From Adlercreutzia caecimuris B7 (GTDB lineage: Bacteria; Actinomycetota; Coriobacteriia; Coriobacteriales; Eggerthellaceae), in NCBI RefSeq assembly GCF_000403355.2, contig NZ_KE159646.1:2803960-2867959 (forward strand): a stretch of 64,000 bases of DNA, given 5' to 3'. The position numbers and the translations under genes were made by a program. The number at the start of each line of letters is the position of its first letter. The first letter of the stretch is position 1. Below are positions 8,060-18,028 of the stretch, piece by piece. The notes under the pieces are model-generated. The model was not told the DNA's origin. It was given only the letters and a program-made list of their open reading frames with translations, and ran no database searches.

Positions 8060-8272
8060 ATGAAAAATGTTTAGAGCAAAGTCGGCCGTCGTATTCGCGA
8101 TATTCGCGTGTCCCAGGGCATACCCCAAGGGCAACTTGCCGACATGGCTCATATGACGAAATCCTATATGAGCGAGATTGAGGCGGGGAAGAAAAATCTT
8201 ACGCTGCGCTCGACGGCGAAGATTGCCGACTGTCTCGGCGTAACGCTGGAGGAGCTTTTTCGCGGCGTGTAG
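8060..8272 (+). pseudogene. Small XRE-family HTH regulator interrupted by an in-frame TAG at codon 5
   Basis: From ATG 8060 the frame reads MKNV, then TAG (8072-8074), then 65 codons to a TAG at 8270. The part after the amber codon is a clear Cro/CI helix-turn-helix: SKVGRRIRDIRVSQGIPQ, QLADMAHMTKSYMSEIEAGK, and NLTLRSTAKIADCLGVTLEE. It closely resembles the next gene (8393-8647), which shares the EA-x-x-x-NLTLR and LG-x-T-x-E-x-LF patterns, so the two look like tandem paralogues. Either this copy is decayed, or translation starts at the internal GTG 8108, giving a 54-residue HTH that lacks helix 1. No Shine-Dalgarno is evident before GTG 8108. The codon choice of the HTH remains intact, so any decay is recent. 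Confidence 0.6.
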
Positions 8273-8392
8273 CCGCTTCGCCGTCATCCAGGGGTTTGCG
8301 CATTGACGCGTTGGGGCATTCTTTAGGCTGATTCACCTGTAAGTAACATATATGATACTGGTTCCGTGGGCGCGGTCGCTACCCTTTTGCCC

Positions 8393-8647
8393 ATGGGCGA
8401 TACGAAACATATCATTGCGAGTCGCGTACGGACCTTGCGGGAAGAGCAGGGTTGGAGTCAGGCGGAGTTCGGTCAAATCGCCGGGCTGAGCCGGGTGCAG
8501 ATTTGCCGTTTCGAAGCCGAAGAGGGCAATCTGACCCTGCGCAATCTGGATAAGATTCTCGACGGGCTCGGCCTGACCATCGAGAATCTTTTCGACGAGC
8601 ACCCGAGAAACGGGAGAGACGACGCGCGGGAAATGCCCGAGCGATAG
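8393..8647 (+). CDS. Small XRE-family HTH regulator
   Basis: An 84-residue protein that is almost entirely a Cro/CI helix-turn-helix: VRTLREEQGWSQAEFGQIAG, LSRVQICRFEAEEGN and LTLRNLDKILDGLGLTIENL. A short charged tail follows. It is probably a DNA-binding repressor for a nearby gene; no effector domain is present. The frame extends to a GTG at 8366. A TATGAT box at 8351-8356 would put the transcript start near 8363-8366, so a leaderless start at that GTG is possible; ATG 8393 lacks a Shine-Dalgarno. It converges on an HTH-only LysR gene with 18 bp between stops, and sits in an AT-richer segment with other small regulators ahead of a radical SAM gene. Confidence 0.78.
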   Translation: MGDTKHIIASRVRTLREEQGWSQAEFGQIAGLSRVQICRFEAEEGNLTLRNLDKILDGLGLTIENLFDEHPRNGRDDAREMPER

Positions 8648-8665
8648 GACGGATGACGTCTTAAC

Positions 8666-8950
8666 TTAAAGGCCGTCTTCGCAGAGGGATCCCTCGTCGA
8701 GATTCGCGAACGCGCACAATTCCTCATAAGCGGCGGAGACATTGCGCACATGCCGAGCGAAGGCGCGGCCGAACGAAGTGGCCTGAATGGAGCGTCCCTT
8801 GCGCTCGGTCAGCGGCTGCCCGCAGAGTTTTTCCGTTTCGCTCACGACCCTTGCAATGGCCTGGGGCGTGACATGAAGCAGCTCGCCTGCCTGGGCGTAA
8901 CTCTCTAGCTCTACCGCATAGCGAATGTAGTTTAGCTGCTCGATGTTCAT
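8666..8950 (-). CDS. HTH-only LysR-like DNA-binding protein
   Basis: Ninety-four residues that cover only the N-terminal DNA-binding domain of a LysR-type regulator: MNIEQLNYIRYAVELESYAQ, TPQAIARVVSETEKLCG, and FGRAFARHVRNVSAAYEEL as the linker helix. The effector-binding domain (about 200 residues) is missing altogether, and the frame ends cleanly at TAA 8666. It has a good GAGGCGA Shine-Dalgarno and its own upstream region. It may be a true single-domain regulator or a remnant of a LysR gene. No effector-domain remnant is visible downstream, where the converging XRE gene ends. Confidence 0.75.
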   Translation of the reverse strand: MNIEQLNYIRYAVELESYAQAGELLHVTPQAIARVVSETEKLCGQPLTERKGRSIQATSFGRAFARHVRNVSAAYEELCAFANLDEGSLCEDGL

Positions 8951-9169
8951 AGTCGCCTCAAAGTGTCATCGAAAAATGGTGATGAATGGATGATAAACAT
9001 TGATTTGCAGAAAGGTGTTCCATATATGCTACTTTGGGCAAGAGCAGGCAAGGTAAATTTTCTCAGTGCTCTACTGGAGGAATTATGGGGCGATGATCAG
9101 TAGATATGTTGAGTTTATGAACAATCATCAATAAATCATTGTGAATCTGAGCCGTCTTGACGGCGAGAA
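8951..9169. other. AT-rich divergent region between HTH-only LysR and radical SAM gene
   Basis: A 219-bp gap of clearly lower GC than the surroundings. It should carry promoters for both divergent genes. A Shine-Dalgarno-like GGAGG followed by ATG near 9085 opens only three codons before TGA. No structured RNA was recognised. Confidence 0.4.
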
Positions 9170-10474
9170 ATGGGGGACACTGTGGAGGAGCGTCTTTCAT
9201 TCGGCAATTTCCGGTTTGGGCGAAAGCGGAGCAACGTGGAAAACGAGATAAGGTTCTTTCGGGTCGGGCGCGTTCCCATGATGGGCAATCCTGCCACCGG
9301 GCACCTGATCGGGCTGTCCGACGACGAGGTGGCTGTGGCCCGCGCCTTTGCCGCGGGCGAGGTGCCGCTTGACGCGGTGGCGGGCGTCCATGGGGCGCTG
9401 GCCGATCAGCTGCGGCAGGGCGCTTACGGAGCCCGGCGGCTGCCGTGGGTGCGCAGCGCCTACCTGCATGTGACCCACCGTTGCAATCTATGCTGCGAAG
9501 GATGCTATTCGTGGGAAGGGCATCGCAACCGCTTGCCCGATCCGACCGTGGGCGAGCTGAGGCGCGCTCTGCGCTTTCTCTCTCGCCAGGGGATCGACGA
9601 GCTGAACGTTTCCGGTGGCGAGCCCTTCCTGCGCGACGATCTGCCGGCGGTGCTGGAGGCGGCTGCCATCGAGTTCGGCATTCCGTCCATAAACGTATTG
9701 ACGAACGGCACCGTGCTGGACCCTGTGCTTTTGCAGGCGTGCGCTCCCTTCGTTTCGATGCTGTCGGTCTCCTTCGACGGGGCCTCTGCCGATGATGCGG
9801 CATGGGTGCGGGGCGAGCAGCGCTTCGACGAGCTGGTCGCATTTGCGCGCGCGGCTCAGGATGCGGGCATGTCCGTTTGCATCACGCCCACGCTGCACCG
9901 CTGGAACATGGAGGACGTTCCGCGCTACATCGCCTTGGCGGATGCGCTCGGCGTGCAGGTGGGCTTCAGCTTGCTATCGCCTACGAGCACGGGGGAAGTG
10001 CGCCACGACCTGCTGCCGCGCGGGGATGATTTGCATCGGCTGGCCCGGCTGATGCTTGAGGCGGCCGAGGGCGGGGAAGAGGTGGCGGTGGAATCGCTGG
10101 CCTGCGGCCTGGCCTGTCGGGACAACTGCGGTGCAGGCATAACCTCGCTGAGCGTGGCGGCCGATGGGAGCGTGTACCCGTGCCACATGATGCACGATGC
10201 GCGCTTCTGCATGGGCAACGTGTTCACCGGCGACAGCCCGACGTGTGAGGAGCGGCTGGCAATGGCCGAGCGCGTCCATGCCTGGGATGCGGAGAGCGCA
10301 TGTTCCGCCTGCGACTTTCGGTGGCTGTGCGGCGGCGGTTGCCGCGCCCGCACCTTGGGCGCCCAAACACGGGAAGATCCCTACTGCGAAACGCACCGTG
10401 CGTTTTTCAGCGGGGTTTTCGACCAGATAGAACGGCATCTAACAAAGGAGGATCATCATGCTGTTTCACACTAA
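9170..10474 (+). CDS. Radical SAM/SPASM protein, probable peptide-modifying enzyme
   Basis: A 434-residue radical SAM protein. The cluster motif is CNLCCEGC (Cys105, Cys109, Cys112; CX3CX2C), followed by NVSGGEPFLRDDL (GGEP, SAM binding). The C-terminal SPASM region has many cysteines: CGLACRDNCGAG, CHMMHDARFC and CSACDFRWLCGGGC, enough for two auxiliary 4Fe-4S clusters. Residues about 27-90 precede the barrel and contain GNPATGHLIGLSDDE, reminiscent of a PqqD-like peptide-recognition domain; this is a weak inference. SPASM enzymes usually modify ribosomal peptides. The stop overlaps the start of a 58-residue peptide gene by 17 bp, which makes that peptide the likely substrate. The start at 9170 is uncertain; GTG 9185 and GTG 9239 are alternatives. 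Confidence 0.85.
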   Translation: MGDTVEERLSFGNFRFGRKRSNVENEIRFFRVGRVPMMGNPATGHLIGLSDDEVAVARAFAAGEVPLDAVAGVHGALADQLRQGAYGARRLPWVRSAYLHVTHRCNLCCEGCYSWEGHRNRLPDPTVGELRRALRFLSRQGIDELNVSGGEPFLRDDLPAVLEAAAIEFGIPSINVLTNGTVLDPVLLQACAPFVSMLSVSFDGASADDAAWVRGEQRFDELVAFARAAQDAGMSVCITPTLHRWNMEDVPRYIALADALGVQVGFSLLSPTSTGEVRHDLLPRGDDLHRLARLMLEAAEGGEEVAVESLACGLACRDNCGAGITSLSVAADGSVYPCHMMHDARFCMGNVFTGDSPTCEERLAMAERVHAWDAESACSACDFRWLCGGGCRARTLGAQTREDPYCETHRAFFSGVFDQIERHLTKEDHHAVSH

Positions 10475-10634
10475 CCCGAACGTGAAGTCGATTTGCCACA
10501 AGATCGGAGTTGCTGGTATTTGCATTAGCCAAGGTTTTGCAAAGCTGCCCAAAAGGGAAGAGATGCTCACCGCCGCTTCGGAAAAAGCTGCAAACACCCG
10601 AGCATTTTCCAAGGTGCGGCTGGCTCAGATATAA
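10458..10634 (+). CDS. Small 58-aa peptide, candidate RiPP precursor
   Basis: ATG 10458 overlaps the end of the radical SAM gene and has a perfect AAAGGAGG Shine-Dalgarno six bases upstream (10444-10451). The peptide begins MLFHTNPNVKSICHKIG, has two cysteines (13 and 22, in the segment CHKIGVAGIC), a Gly/Ala-containing stretch ISQGFAKLPKREE, and a charged Lys/Arg/Glu/Ala C-terminal half ending RLAQI. It has no signal peptide or membrane span. Overlap, Shine-Dalgarno strength and the SPASM neighbour together suggest it is the substrate of that enzyme. It matches no precursor family I recognise. If it is a RiPP, the modified residues are more likely in the N-terminal Cys-containing part; no protease or exporter gene is adjacent. 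Confidence 0.72.
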   Translation: MLFHTNPNVKSICHKIGVAGICISQGFAKLPKREEMLTAASEKAANTRAFSKVRLAQI

Positions 10635-10674
10635 TACGCTTATAGCTAATTAGGGAAAGATCGAAAGGGCTGCG

Positions 10675-11217
10675 GTGGGAACGAACAGAGAGGCGCGGAT
10701 GATAAACGCCTCGCTCAGTAAAGCAAATCGGGCTGGCAAGGTATTCTGCATCGTTTTCTCATGTGCAGCAGCTTTTTCGGCGCTGTTTGCCATTTTGTTT
10801 TTCGTGCTTCAGGTGGTTGTTGGGGAAAGCGTTTTTTCTGACCCGGCTCTTGCCGTAGGGGCTATCTACTCCCTCGTCGAGACAGCCGTTATGTTCGCTG
10901 TCTATGTGCTTTGTGCTCGTCTGGCCTATGATGTTTCGAGGGGAATGACACCTTTTTGCAAAGTGCAAGTTAAGAGGATTACGAGAGCGGGATGGCTTAT
11001 GCTGGCCTTTACCCTCCTCGGTTTGGTTTGGGATCCCATAACCTCTCCCATTCTTGCGTCGTCGAGCTCACTTGCTGTGGGCTTCGAGGGCGGCCAGGAT
11101 TCTATCGATTTTCATATTAACTTTGGCGCACTGGTGGCAACGGGGGCCTTCTTCCTGTTCTCGTATATCTTGAACTACGGCAAGACGCTGCAGGAGCTTG
11201 CGGATGAGACGGCGTAG
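10675..11217 (+). CDS. DUF2975-type four-helix membrane protein
   Basis: About 180 residues with four predicted membrane segments (roughly 25-50, 62-88, 102-122, 148-168), separated by short loops that include DVSRGMTPF and QVKRITRAGW. This layout and the small XRE gene 12 bp downstream match the common DUF2975/YozG-like pair of firmicutes and actinobacteria. Its function is unknown; the pair is presumed to work as a membrane partner and its repressor. The GTG at 10675 has GAAAGGG seven bases upstream. ATG 10699 is an alternative. Lower GC and less biased codons than the core genes suggest accessory DNA. Confidence 0.75.
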   Translation: MGTNREARMINASLSKANRAGKVFCIVFSCAAAFSALFAILFFVLQVVVGESVFSDPALAVGAIYSLVETAVMFAVYVLCARLAYDVSRGMTPFCKVQVKRITRAGWLMLAFTLLGLVWDPITSPILASSSSLAVGFEGGQDSIDFHINFGALVATGAFFLFSYILNYGKTLQELADETA

Positions 11218-11229
11218 GGTGGTTGTGTC

Positions 11230-11472
11230 ATGGGCGTGATCGTTAACCTGGATGTCATGCTGGCCCGCCGCAAGATGGCCTCGAACGATCTGGCTGAGCG
11301 CATCGGATTGTCGCAGAACAACCTGTCGCGCATCAAGACGGGAAAGATCAAGGCCATCCGTTTTTCCACGCTGGGCGCTCTGTGCCGCGAGCTCGATTGC
11401 AAGCCGGGCGACCTCTTGGATTACATCTACGACGAAACCGACGAGCTCGACGACTTCGAGCCGGAAGAGTAG
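11230..11472 (+). CDS. Small XRE-family HTH regulator (YozG-like), partner of DUF2975 protein
   Basis: Eighty residues: MGVIVNLDVMLARRKMASND leads into an HTH with LAERIGLSQNNLSRIKTGK and FSTLGALCRELDCKPGDLLD, then an acidic tail ending DDFEPEE. This is the classic one-domain XRE regulator found next to DUF2975 proteins. It begins 12 bp after the membrane-protein stop, so they form one operon. It probably autoregulates the pair, but this is inferred from the family. A strong inverted repeat follows at 11512-11559. Confidence 0.82.
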   Translation: MGVIVNLDVMLARRKMASNDLAERIGLSQNNLSRIKTGKIKAIRFSTLGALCRELDCKPGDLLDYIYDETDELDDFEPEE

Positions 11473-11865
11473 CACGCCCTGCCAGCTCCTTTCGAAGAGC
11501 CTCCGCAAAAGACGAACCGCCTCCCTTCTTTCATGTCAAAGAAATGGGAGGCGGTTCGTTGTCATAGTTGGGAGGCTTTTCACGTTATGGCACGAACTCT
11601 GGTCTCGCGCTGAATGGCCAGCTAACCGTAAGGCAACAGAAGAGCGATGCGGCTTCTTTCCCCTGGTCACGTCGGAGTATATTGGAGTGGCCAGTCAATG
11701 TTAAACGTTGATTGAGAGTTTTGCACAAGTACGAATAAAAAGGCAGTAATGGTGCGAGACCCTGATTGTTCGGGATGCTATCCCATGATCAACCTCAAGC
11801 AAAGCTAACGCCGGCGGCCTCATCGTCGCGTCCAGGACGTTAGGGAAAACCGTTAGGAGGAACAT
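11473..11865. other. 393-bp intergenic region before the small unknown gene
   Basis: Contains a terminator-like hairpin at 11512-11559. The following 300 bp (11560-11865) has no plausible ORF; it must hold the promoter and leader of the gene at 11866, whose Shine-Dalgarno TAGGAGGAACAT is excellent. No riboswitch class was recognised. Confidence 0.45.
11512..11559 (+). terminator. Hairpin terminator after the DUF2975/XRE operon
   Basis: ACGAACCGCCTCCC (11512-11525) pairs perfectly with GGGAGGCGGTTCGT (11546-11559). The loop itself contains TTTCATGTCAAAG, and TGTCATAGTT follows. The stem is strong but the T-tract is weak. Confidence 0.6.
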
Positions 11866-12186
11866 ATGCACCAAGCGAACTCGCACATGGACCTCTTCAA
11901 GGCCGATTTCATGTACGTGGGCCCCGAGCGCATTCCCGTGGGCTTCATCGTCCCCCAATCCGACGACGATACCGAGAAGGACGCGCTCTCGTTCTCCTTC
12001 GACGACAAGGAGATGGCCGACCTCACGGTTGGGTTCTCCGTCCCGAAGAGCTGGCTGGATGCCAAAGACCGCGAGGGGAAGAATTACCTGGCCTACGGTC
12101 GCGTCGAAGGGGACTACCATAAGGACACCGAGGGCCTTGTTGTTCCGACTGTCCGCTACACCTGGCTCGACATTGCCGTCGCCTAA
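11866..12186 (+). CDS. Unknown 106-aa acidic protein, frame continues in +1 after the stop
   Basis: Not recognised. The protein starts MHQANSHMDLFKADF, is rich in Asp/Glu and Val, and has a patterned hydrophobic/charged sequence such as VGFIVPQSDDD, ADLTVGFSVPKSW and YLAYGRVEGDYH, suggesting a small soluble beta-rich fold. No signal or membrane span. TAGGAGGAACAT upstream is a strong Shine-Dalgarno. The TAA at 12184 ends the frame after LDIAVA. The +1 frame then stays open for 25 codons with coding-like composition and ends just before a terminator, so the true product may be about 130 residues (see next entry). Neighbours give no clue: XRE upstream, PFOR on the other strand downstream. Confidence 0.7.
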   Translation: MHQANSHMDLFKADFMYVGPERIPVGFIVPQSDDDTEKDALSFSFDDKEMADLTVGFSVPKSWLDAKDREGKNYLAYGRVEGDYHKDTEGLVVPTVRYTWLDIAVA

Positions 12187-12259
12187 GGAAAACGGCGGCG
12201 AAGAAACGGAAGGCGCCTGTGCCGGTGGCTGCATCGGCGGGAGCGCCTCCCTCGTCTAG
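12182..12259 (+). other. Gly/Cys-rich +1-frame tail of the 11866 gene (frameshift or recoding candidate)
   Basis: Read from 12182 the codons give PKENGGEETEGACAGGCIGG and then SASLV before TAG at 12257. Eighteen of the 24 codons after the first end in G or C, as in real genes here, whereas the zero frame after TAA is Arg-rich shadow. The stop codon is part of the following terminator stem, the expected place for a gene end. A one-base deletion, a sequencing error, or programmed +1 frameshifting at GCC-TAA would join the two parts. A separate tiny ORF from TTG 12173 lacks a Shine-Dalgarno. Confidence 0.5.
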
Positions 12260-12293
12260 AGCCCCGCCTTCGGGGAACCGTCGGCGGGGCTCT
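12258..12293 (+). terminator. Hairpin terminator after the 11866 gene
   Basis: AGAGCCCCGCC (12258-12268) pairs with GGCGGGGCTCT (12283-12293). The stem begins inside the +1-frame TAG codon, which supports that codon being the real gene end. A clear T-tract is lacking. Confidence 0.6.
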
Positions 12294-12333
12294 GGTGTGT
12301 CGGAGCTGTATTTCGATGTGGCAGGCGCGCTTG

Positions 12334-12371
12334 CTCGAAGGCCCTTGTCGCTCTCGAAGGCCCTTGTCGCT
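12334..12371. repeat. Two-copy tandem 19-bp repeat
   Basis: CTCGAAGGCCCTTGTCGCT occurs twice head-to-tail (12334-12352 and 12353-12371), in the gap between the small unknown gene and the PFOR 3' end. Confidence 0.85.
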
Positions 12372-12424
12372 CGCGGCCGATCGCGCCTGCAAGGGCTCCT
12401 CTGTCGGGAGATCGCCGGCTGTGC

Positions 12425-16165
<3,741 letters not shown>

Positions 16166-16210
16166 GGGAGCTCCTCTCGCTCTGTTGCAATCTCAATAGA
16201 TCCCTGGCAA

Positions 16211-16245
16211 GGCCCAGTGTGTTCCAAAATGGAACACACTGGGCC
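16211..16245. repeat. Perfect 15-bp inverted repeat upstream of PFOR
   Basis: GGCCCAGTGTGTTCC, a five-base AAAAT loop, then GGAACACACTGGGCC. It lies 46 bp upstream of the PFOR start codon. In the PFOR leader it would form a very stable stem; as DNA it could be an operator. It has no T-tract in either direction. Confidence 0.8.
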
Positions 16246-16430
16246 AAGACGACAATCCGATTGAGAGCCAGTGTAGACTGGAGTAGACGTCCTGCGGCGT
16301 TGCCCTTTCATCCGTAGGCCAGCTGCGAGATAACTGTTGAAGATTTCTCATCGGGTTCAGGAGAGGGGGTATCGCAATGCCAAAAGAAGGCGGGCGTTTC
16401 GCTGACTCGATACAGGTGCAGAATTCCACC

Positions 16431-16600
16431 CGGTCAAATCGGCCCCTTTTCTGCATCAATGCGAGTTGGGGCTCGATATGAGCAGGTTTCTCGTGTCAGA
16501 TTGCAGAAAATGTGGTCATATGACCAAGCTTTATGCAGCGGATCCGGTCAAATCGGCTTCGATTCTGCATCGATGCAAATTCGGGCCCGATGTGACCAGG
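16431..16600. repeat. Pair of 56-bp direct repeats with an intervening palindrome
   Basis: Units at 16431-16486 and 16545-16600 both begin CGGTCAAATCGG, contain TTCTGCAT and ATGC in register, and end in GA-x-CAGG or GACCAGG. They are about 70% identical over 56 bp. Between them lies GGTCATATGACC (16514-16525), a perfect 12-bp palindrome whose half-site GGTCA also occurs in the repeats. No ORF. Confidence 0.65.
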
Positions 16601-16667
16601 AAATACTAGAGAGAAGTACCGGGGGATGCCAAGCAGGGGCATCTTTTCGGGGAGGTCTCTGAAGGAA

Positions 16668-16706
16668 GAAAACAGGACGCCTTACCGGGTAAAGCGTCCT
16701 GTTTTC
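16668..16706 (-). terminator. Rho-independent terminator of the oxc-AEC transcription unit
   Basis: GAAAACAGGACGC (16668-16680) pairs with GCGTCCTGTTTTC (16694-16706). On the minus strand the stem ends in GTTTTCTTCC, a usable T-tract. It lies 28 bp past the AEC stop codon. Confidence 0.8.
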
Positions 16707-16733
16707 AGGTGGATCTGGTTGTCGGGGTGGCCC

Positions 16734-17786
16734 TTATGCGCCGAAGAGGTGCTCGATCATGGGGGTTACGACGATCCAGAGGGGCATGGTGGCGGCGAAG
16801 GCCAAGGTGGACACGGCCACGGTGGACGCGCCCTCGCGGACGTAGATGTTGTAGCGGCTGGAGATGATGATGCCGGAGAACGCCGGGGGCAGGGCGATGG
16901 CCAGCACGAGCATCTGCAGCATCACGCCGTGGATACCGCACACCAGGCCCAGCGCCAGGCCGATGGCCGGGGTGAGCAGGTTGCGGTAGAACACGTTCCA
17001 GATGGTCTCCTTGCCCAGGCTGAACTTCACGGTGGACAGCGCGATGCCGGCGGCGAACACGGCCAAGCCGGAGTTGGCCTTGGCGATGAGGCTGAAGCAG
17101 GGGTCCAGCTCGGCGGGGAACTTGATGCCGACGAGCACCATGACCACGGCCAGGATAGGCACCCACACCACCGGCTGCTTCAGCGACTTGATGACGGCGT
17201 CCAGGTTGGAGTTGTGGGCCTTCTTGGCCGGTGCGGGCGCGGCGGACGTGCCCTTGCCCGCAACGGCGGCCGTGCCCGTGGCGGCGAGTTTCGTCTTGCC
17301 CGCGGCCTCGGCGTTCAAGCCCTTGTTCACCAGGTAGAAGCCGATGGGAATGGTAATGGCGTTCACGATGATAGCCACGATGGCCACCACGAGGCCCGTC
17401 TGAGTGCCGGTGCCGAACACCGGGTCAAGCACGGCGAAGCCCAGAAAGCCGATGGTGGGCGATCCGGCGATAAGGGCGCAGACGCCGGCCTCGGCGATGT
17501 TGTGCTTGAACATCTTCCAGCACAAAAAGAAGCTGAGCATGAACATGCCGATGACCACGACCAGGCTCACGAGGGTGAGGGGAAGGTCGCTGAACAGCAT
17601 CTCGCGGGTGGCCTTGGTGATGGAGAGGAACAGGGCCGCCGGCAGGGCGATGTCCAGCACGACCTTGTTCAGGCCCTGCATCTGGTCGTTATCGAACTTG
17701 TGCAATTTGCCGCCGAGGTAGCCGAGGATCATGATGGCGAAGATCGGCAGGATGTCGGCGATGATGATGTTACCGATGTCTCCCAT
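16734..17786 (-). CDS. AEC-family (auxin efflux carrier-like) transporter, candidate oxalate/formate-related carrier
   Basis: A 350-residue membrane protein with two bundles of about five helices separated by a central cytoplasmic Ala/Lys-rich loop (about 155-200, including AATGTAAVAGKGTSAAPAP). Typical AEC features are ILPIFAIMILGYLGG at the N-terminus and the conserved LPAALF and GSPTIGFLGF segments. AEC proteins move small organic anions. It lies downstream of oxc on the same strand. In E. coli the AEC protein YfdV is encoded with YfdW (Frc) and YfdU (Oxc), so a role in oxalate uptake or exchange is likely but unproven. ATG 17786 has AAAGG upstream. A 242-bp gap containing a family A repeat separates it from oxc; a terminator follows. 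Confidence 0.85.
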   Translation of the reverse strand: MGDIGNIIIADILPIFAIMILGYLGGKLHKFDNDQMQGLNKVVLDIALPAALFLSITKATREMLFSDLPLTLVSLVVVIGMFMLSFFLCWKMFKHNIAEAGVCALIAGSPTIGFLGFAVLDPVFGTGTQTGLVVAIVAIIVNAITIPIGFYLVNKGLNAEAAGKTKLAATGTAAVAGKGTSAAPAPAKKAHNSNLDAVIKSLKQPVVWVPILAVVMVLVGIKFPAELDPCFSLIAKANSGLAVFAAGIALSTVKFSLGKETIWNVFYRNLLTPAIGLALGLVCGIHGVMLQMLVLAIALPPAFSGIIISSRYNIYVREGASTVAVSTLAFAATMPLWIVVTPMIEHLFGA

Positions 17787-17865
17787 TTTGGGCCTTCTTT
17801 CTCGGTTGATGTTATCTTGGGACTCTGCGCCGGTCGGGGCCGTGGGGCACCTCGATTCGCTCTGC

Positions 17866-17921
17866 AGTCCTCGCTTTGGAGAACAGGACGTTTAGTCCTG
17901 TTCTCGTCGCTGCGGAACTCG
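17866..17921. repeat. Dispersed inverted-repeat element, family A, copy 2 (partial)
   Basis: CAGTCCTCGCTTTGGAGAAC, then AG, a variable loop, and CTGTTCTCGTCGCTGCGGAA continuing into CTCGCTCGGTC. This is the reverse complement of the right arm of the element at 3777-3954, with identity on both sides of a hairpin loop that differs between copies. The outer left arm seen in copy 1 is absent. It sits in the 242-bp gap between oxc and the AEC gene. Confidence 0.7.
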
Positions 17922-18028
17922 CTCGGTCGAGGCGCCCCGCGGCCCCTCTACACTCGGTCATTGTCGAGGGCGCATTCGACATGGCTCGTGGGGAATGGGA
18001 GACATGTCAGCCGCAGTTGATGCCTTCC

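Larger units (their letters stand above)
16166..16733. other. 568-bp intergenic region between PFOR and the AEC transporter
   Basis: Holds the PFOR promoter and leader, a 35-bp perfect palindrome (16211-16245), two copies of a 56-bp repeat (16431-16486, 16545-16600), a GGTCATATGACC palindrome (16514-16525), and the terminator of the AEC gene (16668-16706). No convincing ORF. Confidence 0.6.

Noticed and set aside
11560-11860. Short ORFs between the XRE gene and the 106-aa gene
   Set aside because: Very short frames with no Shine-Dalgarno and no codon bias.
16626-18020. 464-codon plus-strand ORF over the AEC gene
   Set aside because: Gly/His/Asp-rich shadow of the transporter on the opposite strand.
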